The notes under the pieces were generated by a model. That model ran no database searches, had not been told where the DNA came from, and saw only the letters and a program-made list of their open reading frames with translations. From the NCBI GenBank assembly GCA_016703265.1, contig JADJCK010000006.1, positions 428,053 to 492,052 of the forward strand: a DNA stretch of 64,000 nucleotides. Direction: 5' to 3'. Source of the DNA: a bacterium. GTDB taxonomy: Bacteria; Krumholzibacteriota; Krumholzibacteriia; LZORAL124-64-63. Positions 16,528 through 25,742 of this stretch are shown here, piece after piece. The number at the start of each line of letters is the position of its first letter. The first letter of the stretch is position 1. The translations under genes were made by a program, and so were the position numbers.

Positions 16528-18072
16528 TCAACGCCGCGCAGCCACCAGCTCCGCGGCGTTTCTCATGTTCACCAGCAGCGCGTCGGGAATGGCCACGAGC
16601 CGGCCGGTGTCGGGCGTCCAGAGGGCGGCGGTCCGCGCGGCTGCCTGCCCGGCCACGGGCCCGCGCAGCCAACCCAGTTCCCAACGCAGCACACGGGCGG
16701 AGTTCCCGGAGCCGAACGTGAGTGCCAGGCCGACGCGCCCGTCGTCCAGCAGCGGTTCGGGGGTGGTGCGCGGCGGCAGGGCCGCGAGGATCGGCTGCCG
16801 GCTCAGGTTGACCACGAGGTCGCGCACCAGGCCGTGGCGGCTCGCCTCGTCATTGTTCCACTCAGCAGCGGCGGGCACGTCGGTCAGCCAGGCCTGGCGG
16901 CCGTCGGTGTCGTCGGGCGTGCCACGGCGCGAGCCGCGCAGCAGAGGCCGCCCGGTGTAGGTCACCTCGATGACGTCGGCCTCGATGGCCTGCACGGGCA
17001 AGGCGTTGAACTCAAGCAGCGCCTCCAGCGGCATGGACAAGGTGTTGATCGCCTCGCGATCGGTCACCATCACATGGCCGCGGCGCAGCACCGGCGCGAA
17101 CCGTTCATCGAGCGGCGGGCCGAACGCCAGCACGGGCGCGGTCCCGGCTTCCCCGCCGGCACCGGTCAGCGCCGGCCGTACGCCCGGCCCTGTCAGCGTC
17201 ACGCGACGCCATGGCGGGGCCAGTCCCCAGGCGGCGGCCAGTTCGTCCGTGCGCTCGGGTGGCGCGAACTCGCGCACGTTCAGTTCGCTGACCTCGTAGA
17301 CCAGGCGTCGGATGGCCACCGGCGAGGCCTCCAGCCAGATGCCATGGTCGTCCTTCAGCCGCCGATCGTCATAGAGAGCGTTGTATTGCCCTGCCAGGGG
17401 ACCGAAGGCCGCGACGCCTGCCGGGGCGTCGAGCCACCAGCGTCCGTCCCGGCGCTCGACGATGCGGGTGGCACCATCGCCCTCGATCGTGATGCGCTCG
17501 ATGCCCGCCGGCGCGACGCCGGGCAACAGCTGGCGCGCCCGCACCCCGTCCGGAAGTGCGGCCACCCGATCGCGCAGTGCCAAGGGCACGGTGAAACAGA
17601 AGCGGCGGCCTGCGCCCGTGGCGTAGCGTGTCCCGGCCACGGGATTGACCACACCGAACGCGATGTCCTCGCGGCTGCCGTCAGTGCGGTGCACGGTCAG
17701 CTGCACGCCCTCGGGGCCGTTGAACTCGTAGCGGCGGTCGCCCGGCTCCGTGCCCGGCAGCAGCGGCCCGGCCACGGCCGATTCGAGGGAGTCGACGAGG
17801 GCCGCCATCGCGCGCGGGTCGAGGTCGTCGGACATGGCGCCGCCCAGCGTCCAGCCCCCGGCCGCCAGCCGGTCGAAGCGGTACGAGGCGCCGCGGACGT
17901 TCAGCAGCAGCGCATCGATGGCCGCTTCGGACGGGGTCAACAAGGGCCCGCCGAGGCTGTGGTTGGCCGCGCGGGGGGCCACGCGCGTCGACCACAGGAA
18001 GGCGCTCGCAGCGACAGCCACCGCCAGCAGTGTCATGGTCGCCAACTGTGGTCCCGACACCCGCTTCTTCAT
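16528..18072 (-). CDS. DUF4340-type protein, last gene of a Gld-like ABC operon
   Basis: The product has 514 residues. One N-terminal helix (about 9-27, LATMTLLAVAVAASAFLW) is followed by a large exported domain with repeated short modules (SYRFDRLAAGGWTLGG, RIVERRDGRWWLDAP), the pattern of DUF4340 proteins that accompany GldG-type ABC systems. Its ATG overlaps the stop of the permease/GldG gene (ATGA), so it is translationally coupled. Probably it works with the ABC complex outside the membrane; the biochemical role is unknown. Confidence 0.8.
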   Translation of the reverse strand: MKKRVSGPQLATMTLLAVAVAASAFLWSTRVAPRAANHSLGGPLLTPSEAAIDALLLNVRGASYRFDRLAAGGWTLGGAMSDDLDPRAMAALVDSLESAVAGPLLPGTEPGDRRYEFNGPEGVQLTVHRTDGSREDIAFGVVNPVAGTRYATGAGRRFCFTVPLALRDRVAALPDGVRARQLLPGVAPAGIERITIEGDGATRIVERRDGRWWLDAPAGVAAFGPLAGQYNALYDDRRLKDDHGIWLEASPVAIRRLVYEVSELNVREFAPPERTDELAAAWGLAPPWRRVTLTGPGVRPALTGAGGEAGTAPVLAFGPPLDERFAPVLRRGHVMVTDREAINTLSMPLEALLEFNALPVQAIEADVIEVTYTGRPLLRGSRRGTPDDTDGRQAWLTDVPAAAEWNNDEASRHGLVRDLVVNLSRQPILAALPPRTTPEPLLDDGRVGLALTFGSGNSARVLRWELGWLRGPVAGQAAARTAALWTPDTGRLVAIPDALLVNMRNAAELVAARR

Positions 18073-20048
18073 GGACGCTTCCTCGGCTCGCGGCGGCTGC
18101 GCAGCATGATGCCGAGCGCCAGGCTGCCCACCAGCAGCGGCCAGCCGAGAATGGCGCCCCAGCCGTAGACTTCCTTCTGGGCGGCGCTGAGGACGACAGG
18201 TTGGCTGAGCGGATCGCGGCCGCGGACCTGGATCAACGCCTGCTCACGGGCCAGCCAGCCCATGATGTTGAGCAGCAGGTCGCGATTGGCGCCCTGGTTC
18301 ACGGTTGCGTTGTTGAGGAACTCGGAATTGCCGATGACGACGAGGCGACCGGGTCGCTCCTGTCCGCGCCGAGCCTCGAGCACCCAGCCGAACGGCAGGG
18401 GACCACGGGAATCGGTGGCCGGGTCGAACTCGGGCCGGCCGGTGAACATCGTGCCCGGGTCGGTCTCGCCCCAGGTGCGATCGCCGGTGCTGAGCAGCGG
18501 CCCGCCGAAGAGCGTCGAGTCGGTGCCCTCGGTGCGCATGACGGGCTGCGAGAGCGGGAACGTCGTCACCAGGCCGTGCAGGCTGTGCACGATCTCGTGG
18601 TGGCTGTAGGTGTCGATGATGGCCACCGTGCGCGGCCCCAGCCCCTGCGCAACGGCCAGCCGTTCCGCGTCGATCAGCACCTCGCCTGTGGGCACCAGGC
18701 GCCAGCCGCGCAACCAGGCGGCCCACCCGGCCGGCGTCGGCGGGTCGGTCAGCGCCAGCACAGCGCCGCCGCGCGCCAGGAACGCGTCGATGGCGGCGAC
18801 TTCCGACGGCTCGGGATCCAGGCGCGGGCCGGCGATGACCAGCACGTCGCAGCTTTCGGGCACGCGTGCGCCGCCGCTCAGCGTCAGTGGCCTGACGTCG
18901 TAGCCCTGGTCGGACAGCGCGACGGAGGAACTGAGATAGCCGGGGCGCTCGCTGCTGTCGAGCATGTGCTCCCCGTGCCCGGTCAGGAACATCACGCGAC
19001 TGAGACGGCCCGAGGCCAGGCGGTAGACCGCACTCAACAGCGCGCTCTCCTCCGGTTGCATCAGCGTGGTGTGGCGGTCGCCCACGGTGATGACCACGCT
19101 GCGGCTCGAACCGAGTTCGAACTTGCGGAACAGGTCCAGGTCGACTTCCGGGTCCACGATCGAGTAGCGGAAGCGGCGCGTGCGCTGGCTGCAGCTGCTG
19201 AGCAGCGCTTCGGTCACCTCGCGGGCCGGGTCCAGCTTCTGGTAGAACGCATAGACCTGCACGAACTCGGCCTTCGCGGCGCCCTCGCTGAGGGCACCGT
19301 CGCCGTTGGCCGCGTCCGGGTCCTTGCCGTCGAGAAGGTCGCCCAGCCTCTCGAGCAGCTGTACGCTTTGCGGGGCCAGGCTGTAGCGCTGGTTGCCCGT
19401 CAGGTCCCAGCTCTGCCGGAACTGCCCTGCCACCAGGTAGAGCAGCACGGCCACCACCAGCGTCAACAGCGCCGGCACCCACGGCCCCAGCCGCCGGCCC
19501 GGCGGCAGGCGCCGGCCCGCGTGCACGGCCCAGGCGAAGGCCAGGGCGATCGCCGTCATGCCCGCGAAATAGACAAGGTCCAGCGTGTCGATGACGCCGC
19601 GGCTGAACCGCTCGAAGTGCGTCAGGATGGACAACTCGCGCGCCAGGGTGCCGGCCGGACCGGGCACGAAGCGCTCGAAGACGCCGATGATGAACAGCAG
19701 CAGCGAGGTCATGAAAGCCAGGAAGTACGCGACGACCTGGTGCGAGACGAGGCACGACGCCATCAGCCCCCACGCCACGAGACACGAGGCGAGCAGCACC
19801 TGGCCCAGGAACGCCGTCACCGCCGGGCCGGCCTCGGGCCGGCCGAACGTCCACACCGCCAGCATGTAGGCGGCGCCGGCGCCGATCATGGCGATGGCCG
19901 CGAGCGAACCGCCCAGCCACTTGCCGAGGATCCAGGTGCCGTCGCTGACGGGCCAGCTGGCCACCAGTTCGCGGCGCCCCGGGCGCAGGTCCGGCGCCAT
20001 CAGCCGCATCGAGAGGGCGGGCAGCAGGAACAGCAGGAAGAAGACCAC
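18069..20048 (-). CDS. ABC permease/GldG-like fusion, apparently N-terminally truncated
   Basis: From a GTG at 20048 the frame gives 659 residues. The first part (FFLLFLLPALSMRLM, WPVSDGTWILGKWLGG, then several helices to about residue 180) is GldF-like ABC-2 permease. After a further helix (PALLTLVVAVLLYLVAG) it continues as GldG: QSWDLTGNQRYSLAPQS, VMFLTGHGEHML, and a C-terminal helix near 18090-18150. Intact GldF proteins have a first transmembrane helix and about 60 residues before this point; here homology begins abruptly at PLVSN inside the end of the ATPase gene, which it overlaps by 49 bases in another frame. A deletion or assembly collapse is likely. Function may be impaired. Confidence 0.65.
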   Translation of the reverse strand: MVFFLLFLLPALSMRLMAPDLRPGRRELVASWPVSDGTWILGKWLGGSLAAIAMIGAGAAYMLAVWTFGRPEAGPAVTAFLGQVLLASCLVAWGLMASCLVSHQVVAYFLAFMTSLLLFIIGVFERFVPGPAGTLARELSILTHFERFSRGVIDTLDLVYFAGMTAIALAFAWAVHAGRRLPPGRRLGPWVPALLTLVVAVLLYLVAGQFRQSWDLTGNQRYSLAPQSVQLLERLGDLLDGKDPDAANGDGALSEGAAKAEFVQVYAFYQKLDPAREVTEALLSSCSQRTRRFRYSIVDPEVDLDLFRKFELGSSRSVVITVGDRHTTLMQPEESALLSAVYRLASGRLSRVMFLTGHGEHMLDSSERPGYLSSSVALSDQGYDVRPLTLSGGARVPESCDVLVIAGPRLDPEPSEVAAIDAFLARGGAVLALTDPPTPAGWAAWLRGWRLVPTGEVLIDAERLAVAQGLGPRTVAIIDTYSHHEIVHSLHGLVTTFPLSQPVMRTEGTDSTLFGGPLLSTGDRTWGETDPGTMFTGRPEFDPATDSRGPLPFGWVLEARRGQERPGRLVVIGNSEFLNNATVNQGANRDLLLNIMGWLAREQALIQVRGRDPLSQPVVLSAAQKEVYGWGAILGWPLLVGSLALGIMLRSRREPRKRP

Positions 20049-21010
20049 GTTCGAGACCAGTGGCTGGTGGCACCGCCGTCCGCCCCGGTCAGGCGCATGA
20101 ACAGGTCCTCGAGGCTCGGGCCCTTGTCGTGGATGTTCTGCAGCAGGCCCCCCGCCTGCAGCACGGACTCGACCAGGCGCGGGCGGATCTCCACCGCGTT
20201 GCCGGCGATGTTCACCTCGGCGCCCGTGGCGGTGATCGTGACATCGTCGACGCCGGCGACGCGCGCGAGCGCCGCCGCCACGCGGTCCCGGTCGCCGTCC
20301 CAGGAAAGAACGATCGTGCGCGCAGCCAGTCCGGCGGCCAGCGGGTCGGCGGCGGCCAGGCCCTCGCCGGACTGCTCGGCCACGACGCGGCCGTGGTCGA
20401 GGATGACGACGCGCTCGCAGAGCGCCGCCACCTCGCTGAGGATGTGGCTGCTCATGAGCACGGTACGCGTGCCGCGGAAGCTGCGGATGAGTTCGCGGAT
20501 GCCGACGATCTGGTTGGGATCCAGGCCGCTGGTGGGCTCGTCGAGCACGATCACGGGCGGGTCGCCGACCAGCGCCTGCGCCAGGCCCAGCCGCTTGCGG
20601 TAGCCGTGCGAGAGCCGGCCGCTGAGGCGGTGTCGCACCTCCTGCAGGCCGGTCTGCTCCAGCAGCGTGCCCAGGTGGGCGGTGCGTCCGGCGCGGGGCA
20701 CGCCCTTGATGTCGGCCACGAATTCGAGCGTCGACCAGACGGACTGGTCGCCGGGCAGGGCCACGTGCTCGGGCATGAAGCCGACGGCGCGTCGCGCTGC
20801 CAGCGGCTCGCGGGCCAGGTCGCGCCCGGCCACCGCCGCCGTGCCGCCCGAAGGCGCCAGCGAACCGGTGAGGATCTTCATCACCGTGGACTTGCCGGCG
20901 CCGTTGGGGCCCAGCAGGCCGGCTATCTGCCCCGTTTCCACGCGGAACGAGACACCGGCCAGGGCAGGCAGTTTGCCGTACATTCGCGTCAGGCCGGTCA
21001 CTTCGATCAT
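20000..21010 (-). CDS. ABC transporter ATP-binding protein, GldA/NatA type
   Basis: The product is about 336 residues from ATG 21010. The Walker A GPNGAGKST is near residue 36, the signature LSHGYRKRLGLAQAL is near 140, the Walker B VIVLDEPTSGLD follows, and the switch His lies in SSHILSE. A C-terminal domain ending SLEDLFMRLTG is typical of GldA-like exporters. The last about 16 residues (after ATSHW) read into the permease region in the wrong frame and look abnormal. It lies 11 bases after fabH and before the permease/GldG gene, as in a Gld-type operon. It energises the adjacent membrane complex. Confidence 0.88.
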   Translation of the reverse strand: MIEVTGLTRMYGKLPALAGVSFRVETGQIAGLLGPNGAGKSTVMKILTGSLAPSGGTAAVAGRDLAREPLAARRAVGFMPEHVALPGDQSVWSTLEFVADIKGVPRAGRTAHLGTLLEQTGLQEVRHRLSGRLSHGYRKRLGLAQALVGDPPVIVLDEPTSGLDPNQIVGIRELIRSFRGTRTVLMSSHILSEVAALCERVVILDHGRVVAEQSGEGLAAADPLAAGLAARTIVLSWDGDRDRVAAALARVAGVDDVTITATGAEVNIAGNAVEIRPRLVESVLQAGGLLQNIHDKGPSLEDLFMRLTGADGGATSHWSRTWSSSCCSCCPPSRCG

Positions 21011-21021
21011 GCGCGCGCTTT

Positions 21022-22044
21022 CTAGCGGGCTGTCCAGCGCAGCAGGCAGGCGCCCCACGTGAAGCCGGCGCCGAAGGCGCAGAGCACCACCGTGTGCCCT
21101 TCGTGCAGGCGACCCTCGTCACAAGCCACGCGCAGCGCCGAAGGGATGCTGGCCGAGGTCGTGTTGCCGAACCGGTCGATCGTGATCATCACCTTGCTGT
21201 CGGGCAGGCCCAGCCGCTGCTGCGCGGCCTCGATGATGCGGATGTTGGCCTGGTGCGGCACGAACAGGTCGACATCGGCTCCGGTCAGCCCGTTGCGCTC
21301 GACCACTTCGGCGGTGACGCCGGCCATGCCCTTGACCGCGAACTTGTAGACGTCGCGGCCCTCCTGGTAGACGGTGTGCAGCTTGCCCGCCACGGTCGCC
21401 GCCGAGGCCGGCATGGCGCTGCCGCCGGCCTTCTGGTGCAGGAAGCGGATGCCCACGCCGTCGACATGATGGATCGCGTCGATGATGCCCAGGCGATCGG
21501 GCTCCACGCGCTCGACGACCACGGCGCCGGCGCCGTCGCCGAAGAGGATGCAGCTGTTGCGGTCCTGGTAGTTGGTGATCGACGACATGATCTCGGTGCC
21601 GACGACCAGGACGCGGCGGGCGTGGCCGGCCTCGATCTGCGCGCGCGCGTTCTGCAGCGCGAAGATGAAGCCGCTGCAGGCGCCCTCCAGGTCGTAGCCC
21701 CAGGCGTTGACCGCCCCCAGTTCGTGCGCGATGAGGCAGGCGGTGGCCGGGAAGACCATGTCGGGCGTCACGGTGGGGACGATGATCTGATCGACCTCGG
21801 CGGCCGTGATGCCGGCGTGCTCCATGGCCTGGCGGGCAGCCAGCGCGCCGTGGAACGAGGCCCCGGTGCCGCGCGGGGCCAGGCGGCGCTCGCGGATGCC
21901 GGTGCGTTCGACGATCCAGGCGTCATCGGTCTCGACCATCTTCTCGAGGTCGGCGTTGGTCAGGCGGCGCTCGGGAAAGCTCATGCCGACGCCGGTGATG
22001 CCGGCGGTGTGCAGCGTCCGGTCGCGCGGAAGTCTGGGGGTCAT
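21022..22044 (-). CDS. fabH: 3-oxoacyl-ACP synthase III (KAS III)
   Basis: The product has 340 residues from an ATG with GGGAGGAA just upstream; 52 further in-frame codons upstream lack support. The catalytic Cys is in LEGACSGF, His in FVPHQAN and Asn in RFGNTTSASIP, the complete KAS III triad. It starts fatty-acid chains by condensing an acyl-CoA with malonyl-ACP. It is the first gene of the operon that continues with the Gld-like ABC genes, not with other fab genes. A role in a specialised acyl product rather than bulk fatty acid synthesis is possible, but that is inference. Confidence 0.93.
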   Translation of the reverse strand: MTPRLPRDRTLHTAGITGVGMSFPERRLTNADLEKMVETDDAWIVERTGIRERRLAPRGTGASFHGALAARQAMEHAGITAAEVDQIIVPTVTPDMVFPATACLIAHELGAVNAWGYDLEGACSGFIFALQNARAQIEAGHARRVLVVGTEIMSSITNYQDRNSCILFGDGAGAVVVERVEPDRLGIIDAIHHVDGVGIRFLHQKAGGSAMPASAATVAGKLHTVYQEGRDVYKFAVKGMAGVTAEVVERNGLTGADVDLFVPHQANIRIIEAAQQRLGLPDSKVMITIDRFGNTTSASIPSALRVACDEGRLHEGHTVVLCAFGAGFTWGACLLRWTAR

Positions 22045-22241
22045 GCGTTCCTCCCTGGGTGACCCGTGGCTCGAAAGCAGCGCCGCACGCGTGCGGCGGG
22101 AAGCGGCGATGGCCGGCGCTGAAGGCCGGCACAGAAAGCTGGCGGCGCGGCGATGGCGCTCCGATCGGGTGAAGTTAGGCCATTTCCCGCAGGCGGGCAA
22201 CCGGGATTGTGGCCTGCAGCAAGGCCGCGAAGCAAAGCAGA

Positions 22242-22269
22242 GCCCCCGCTGCCTGACGGCAGCGGGGGC
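22242..22269 (-). terminator. Terminator of the ribosomal supercluster
   Basis: A perfect 12-bp stem, GCCCCCGCTGCC/GGCAGCGGGGGC, with a TGAC loop lies about 100 bases after rplQ. On the minus strand it is followed by TCTGCTTTGCTT. Confidence 0.75.
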
Positions 22270-22367
22270 CCGATGAGTGGACGAGAGCCGAGGTCGGTTT
22301 CGGTCGGGCGCCCGCGCGTGAGCGCAGCCACCCCGGAGGCGACCGGCGGCGAAGCGGGACGCGGGTC

Positions 22368-22883
22368 CTACTTCTTATCCTCGTCCGCATCGCGCTCGTC
22401 CTTCTCCTTGTAGGCGGCATCCTGCGCCTGCTCGGTGAATGACGCGATCGCTTCCTTCTTCTGCTCGGCGGCCAGCACCTTGCGGGCGCGGGCGCGCTTG
22501 CGCGTGTCCTTGACCTTGGGACGGGCGGTGCCGTCGACCAGCTCGAGGATCACCAGTTCGGCGTTGTCGCCGTGCCGGGGCCCGATGCGCATGATGCGCG
22601 TGTAGCCGCCGGCGCGCTCGGCATACCGCGGGCCGATCTCGGCGAACAGCTTCGCGAGCACCACCGGCTCGTTCACCTTGCGCGCTGCGATGCGCCGCGA
22701 GTGCAGATCACCCTTCTTGGCGAAGGTGATCAGCCGCTCGGCTACCGCGCGGGCCTCCTTGGCTTTCGGTGCCGTCGTCTGGATGCGCTCGTGCTTGAAC
22801 AGCGAGGTCACCAGATTCCGGTACATCATGTTGCGGTGCGCCTGGGTCCGGCCCAACTTCCGCAGGGTGCGATTGTGACGCAT
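22368..22883 (-). CDS. rplQ: 50S ribosomal protein L17
   Basis: The product has 171 residues. The body begins MRHNRTLRKLGRTQAHR and carries the usual NLVTSLFKHERIQTT, with GGYTRIMRIGPRHGDNA near the end of the core. A charged C-terminal tail (about 45 residues, KKEAIASFTEQAQ to EDKK) makes it longer than the 120-130 residue E. coli type, as in many phyla. L17 sits near the polypeptide exit tunnel. Last gene of the alpha operon, 78 bases after rpoA. Confidence 0.97.
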   Translation of the reverse strand: MRHNRTLRKLGRTQAHRNMMYRNLVTSLFKHERIQTTAPKAKEARAVAERLITFAKKGDLHSRRIAARKVNEPVVLAKLFAEIGPRYAERAGGYTRIMRIGPRHGDNAELVILELVDGTARPKVKDTRKRARARKVLAAEQKKEAIASFTEQAQDAAYKEKDERDADEDKK

Positions 22884-22961
22884 GACTCGAATCCATCCTT
22901 CTGTCGAACGAACCGGCGGCCCGCTGGCCGCGCAGGGGTCGTAGGCTGTCGGCGTTACCGG

Positions 22962-23960
22962 CTAGGAGCCGGAAATCTCGCGCACACGGTCGTTGATCTC
23001 GGGCGGGAACGTCATGCCGAAGCCGAGTTCCATGCCTTCGAGGATCTCGCCGATCTCGTTCAGGCTCTTGCGTCCGAAGTTGCGGAACTTGAGCATCTCC
23101 TGCTCAGGCTTCGTCACCAGGTCGAACAGGGTCTTGATGTGGCCGGACTTGAGGCAGTTGGCCGAACGGACCGACAGCTCCAGCTCTTCCACATTGCGGG
23201 ACAGCAGCTCCACCAGGCGCTCCTGCTCCTCGTTGACCTCGGTCTCCTGGGCGTCGATCGGTGCCTCGTCGAAGTTGATGAACAGCTGCAACTGGTCCTT
23301 CAGGAGCTTCGCCGCGAAGGCGACGGCATCCTCGGGGCGCACCGCACCATTGGTGGTGATGCCCAGGATCAGCTTGTCATAGTCGGTCCGCTGTCCCACG
23401 CGCGTATCCTCGACGCGGAAGCTGACCTTGCGCACCGGCGAGTAGTTCGTGTCCATGCGGATCACGCCGATACGCTCGTCGGGCACGTTGTGCTGTTCGC
23501 GATCGACGTAGCCGCGGCCGATGTCGATGAACATCCGCGCCGAGAACTTCTCCGCCTCGGTCAGCGTGCAGATCACGTAGTCCGGGTTGTCGATCACCAG
23601 GTCGGGGTTACCGGTGATGGCGCCGGCGGTGACCGGCCCGGGGCCCATGACCTCGATGTGCGCCCAGTGCGAGGGCGCATCCGACAGGCCGAAAACCACG
23701 TTCTTCAGGTTCAGGACGATGTCCGTGACATCCTCCAGCACGCCCGGCATGGTGCTCAACTCGTGCTTGACGCCATCGAGATGCACCGCGGTGATCCCGT
23801 GGCCGTGCATCGACGACAACAGGGTTCTCCGCAGGGCGTTGCCCAGGGTGTGGCCGAATCCGCGCTCGAGGGGCGCGATCTCGACCTCGGCGAACGCGTG
23901 CGACTGGGTCGCCTTGTTCACGCGCACACCCTCAGGCATCATCATGTTGACCCACTTCAT
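22962..23960 (-). CDS. rpoA: RNA polymerase alpha subunit
   Basis: The product has 332 residues. The N-terminal domain (GFGHTLGNALRRTLLSSM) dimerises and nucleates the core enzyme; an acidic/Gln linker (NEEQERLVELLSR) leads to the C-terminal domain (ELSVRSANCLKSGHIKTL, FGRKSLNEIGEIL), which contacts UP elements and activators. Its length is normal. It lies between rpsD and rplQ, the standard alpha-operon order. Confidence 0.98.
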   Translation of the reverse strand: MKWVNMMMPEGVRVNKATQSHAFAEVEIAPLERGFGHTLGNALRRTLLSSMHGHGITAVHLDGVKHELSTMPGVLEDVTDIVLNLKNVVFGLSDAPSHWAHIEVMGPGPVTAGAITGNPDLVIDNPDYVICTLTEAEKFSARMFIDIGRGYVDREQHNVPDERIGVIRMDTNYSPVRKVSFRVEDTRVGQRTDYDKLILGITTNGAVRPEDAVAFAAKLLKDQLQLFINFDEAPIDAQETEVNEEQERLVELLSRNVEELELSVRSANCLKSGHIKTLFDLVTKPEQEMLKFRNFGRKSLNEIGEILEGMELGFGMTFPPEINDRVREISGS

Positions 23961-23994
23961 GTGTCTCCTCCATGCCTACGGCTCAGGCCGGGGC

Positions 23995-24624
23995 TTACTT
24001 CGAGTAGAGCTCCACGATCAGGTTCTCCTGGATCGGGATGGGCAGGTCGCTGAGCTGGGGCTCGGACAGCAGCCGACCCTCCAGCTTCTTCACGTCCGCC
24101 TCGACGAAGGGCAGCCGGTCACGCTTGGCGTTGTCCTTGATGGAGTCGACGATCTGCGGGATGTTCTGGCTCTTGGGGCGGATCGCGATCGTCTCGCCCA
24201 CCCGCACCTGGCGGCTGGGGATGTCGCAAACGGCGCCGCCGACCAGCACGTGCTTGTGCCGGATCAACTGGCGCGCGGCCCCACGGCTGGGCGCGAAGCC
24301 CATCCGGTAAACGACACTGTCGAGGCGCTTCTCGAGGAGATTGAACAGGTTCTCACCCGTCGCGCCTTGCCGCCGGTTCGCTTCCGCGAAGTACAGGCGG
24401 AACTGCCGTTCCAGGACGCCATAAATCGAACGGACCTTCTGCTTCTCACGGAGCTGAAGCTTGTAGTCCGAGGGTTTACGCCCACGGCGACGGCCATGCT
24501 CGCCCGGCGCATACGGCCGGCGCTCGATGGCGCACGAGGCGCTGAAACAGCGCTCGCCTTTGAGAAAGAGCTTCATCCCCTCACGGCGGCAAAGTTTGCA
24601 CTTTGCGTCGGTATACCTGGCCAT
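23995..24624 (-). CDS. rpsD: 30S ribosomal protein S4 (zinc-binding form)
   Basis: The product has 209 residues. The N-terminus has four cysteines (9, 12, 26, 31) able to bind zinc, the C+ form. The S4 RNA-binding domain is seen in LEKRLDSVVYRMGFAPS and ARQLIRHKHVLVGG, and the end is LIVELYSK. It is a primary 16S rRNA binder, and in many bacteria also represses its operon by binding the alpha-operon mRNA; no such site was resolved here. Confidence 0.97.
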   Translation of the reverse strand: MARYTDAKCKLCRREGMKLFLKGERCFSASCAIERRPYAPGEHGRRRGRKPSDYKLQLREKQKVRSIYGVLERQFRLYFAEANRRQGATGENLFNLLEKRLDSVVYRMGFAPSRGAARQLIRHKHVLVGGAVCDIPSRQVRVGETIAIRPKSQNIPQIVDSIKDNAKRDRLPFVEADVKKLEGRLLSEPQLSDLPIPIQENLIVELYSK

Positions 24625-24679
24625 TCCTTGAAACCTCCTGGACGACCGCGTTTCTCAGGCGGGCCGCCCTCGTTCAAAC

Positions 24680-25081
24680 CTACAGCCGACGGCGCTTCTT
24701 GGGCCGGCAGCCGTTATGCGGGATCGCGGTGCAGTCCTTGATCCGGGTCACTTCGAGGCCTTCGGCCTTCAGGCTGCGGACCGCGGCCTCGCGGCCGGAA
24801 CCCGGTCCCTTCACCCACACCTCGACCTTGCGCATGCCCTGGCCGATGACCTCCTGGGCGCAGAAGCGCGCGGCCAGCTGGGCGGCAAAGGCGGTCGACT
24901 TGCGACTTCCCTTGTACCGGCCCTGGTGCCCGCCGCTGGACCACGTAATGACGTTGCCCTGCAGGTCGGTCATGGTGATGATGGTGTTGTTGAAGCTAGA
25001 CTTCACGTGGGCCACGCCGACGGAGTCCAGCTTCTTCTTGGCCTTGCGCGCCTTGCCCCGCTTGTCCTTGGCAGTCGACAC
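24680..25081 (-). CDS. rpsK: 30S ribosomal protein S11
   Basis: The product has 133 residues. Motifs include SFNNTIITMTDLQGNVITW, PYKGSRKST-type GRYKGSRKSTAFAAQ, and a basic end GCRPKKRRRL. It is a platform protein of the small subunit at the mRNA exit. It lies 8 bases after rpsM, so translation is likely coupled. Confidence 0.97.
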   Translation of the reverse strand: MSTAKDKRGKARKAKKKLDSVGVAHVKSSFNNTIITMTDLQGNVITWSSGGHQGRYKGSRKSTAFAAQLAARFCAQEVIGQGMRKVEVWVKGPGSGREAAVRSLKAEGLEVTRIKDCTAIPHNGCRPKKRRRL

Positions 25082-25089
25082 GGGTTACC

Positions 25090-25461
25090 TCACTTCTTCT
25101 TGGCGCCGGGACGGGACTTGGGTCCCTTGCGGGTCCGGGCATTGTTCTTCGTGTTCTGGCCCCGGCAAGGCAGCTTGCGCCGGTGCCGCAGACCACGATA
25201 GCTGCCGATGTCCATCAGACGCTGGATGTTCATCGCGTGCTCGGTACGCAGGGTACCTTCCACCTGATATTCCTTGTCCAGGATACCGATGATCGAACGG
25301 GTCTGTTCTTCCGTCAGATCACGCGTCTTGACCTCAGGGTCGATCTTCGCCTTCTGACAGATCTCCACGGCGCGGTGGTCACCGACACCGTAGATGTACG
25401 TCAGCGACGTCCGGATCCTCTTGTTCGCAGGAATATCAACACCGGCGATGCGTGCCACCAC
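25090..25461 (-). CDS. rpsM: 30S ribosomal protein S13
   Basis: The product has 123 residues. It begins MVARIAGVDIPANKRIRTSL and has SYRGLRHRRKLPCRGQNTK near the end with a basic tail, as expected for the head protein that bridges to the 50S subunit and P-site tRNA. It follows rpmJ by 86 bases. Confidence 0.97.
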   Translation of the reverse strand: MVARIAGVDIPANKRIRTSLTYIYGVGDHRAVEICQKAKIDPEVKTRDLTEEQTRSIIGILDKEYQVEGTLRTEHAMNIQRLMDIGSYRGLRHRRKLPCRGQNTKNNARTRKGPKSRPGAKKK

Positions 25462-25547
25462 GGCTCCTTTCGCTCTGTCCAGGCTTCTGTCTCCGAGGCG
25501 CCCTCGACGCTCCGGACCACGAAGCCAATCGAATCAAAAAACCGGTC

Positions 25548-25661
25548 TTAACCCTGGCGCTGGTTGTGCCGGCGCGTGATGCAGATCACGCGCACGACGC
25601 CCTTGCGCCGGATCACCTTGCACTTCGGGCAGATCTTCTTGACCGAACTGCGCACCTTCAT
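25548..25661 (-). CDS. rpmJ: 50S ribosomal protein L36 (zinc-binding form)
   Basis: The product has 37 residues: MKVRSSVKKICPKCKVIRRK and onward. Zinc ligands Cys11, Cys14, Cys27 and His32 are all present, the C+ form. It lies between infA and rpsM, its standard place. Confidence 0.95.
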   Translation of the reverse strand: MKVRSSVKKICPKCKVIRRKGVVRVICITRRHNQRQG

Positions 25662-25742
25662 GGCTCTTGCCTTTCGAACGGATCCGCGTGCGGATCCCGC
25701 TTGGCTCCGGTCCCGCTGGGCCCGGGGACCAATTCCCGTTGC

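Noticed and set aside
20000..20060. Programmed frameshift joining the ATPase and permease
   Set aside because: No slippery heptamer is visible, and the missing GldF N-terminus is better explained by a deletion.
18069..21122. A single 1017-codon frame that would fuse the ABC ATPase region to permease/GldG
   Set aside because: Upstream of about 20060 this frame is out of register with the ATPase, which has all its motifs in another frame; only the part below 20060 is coding.
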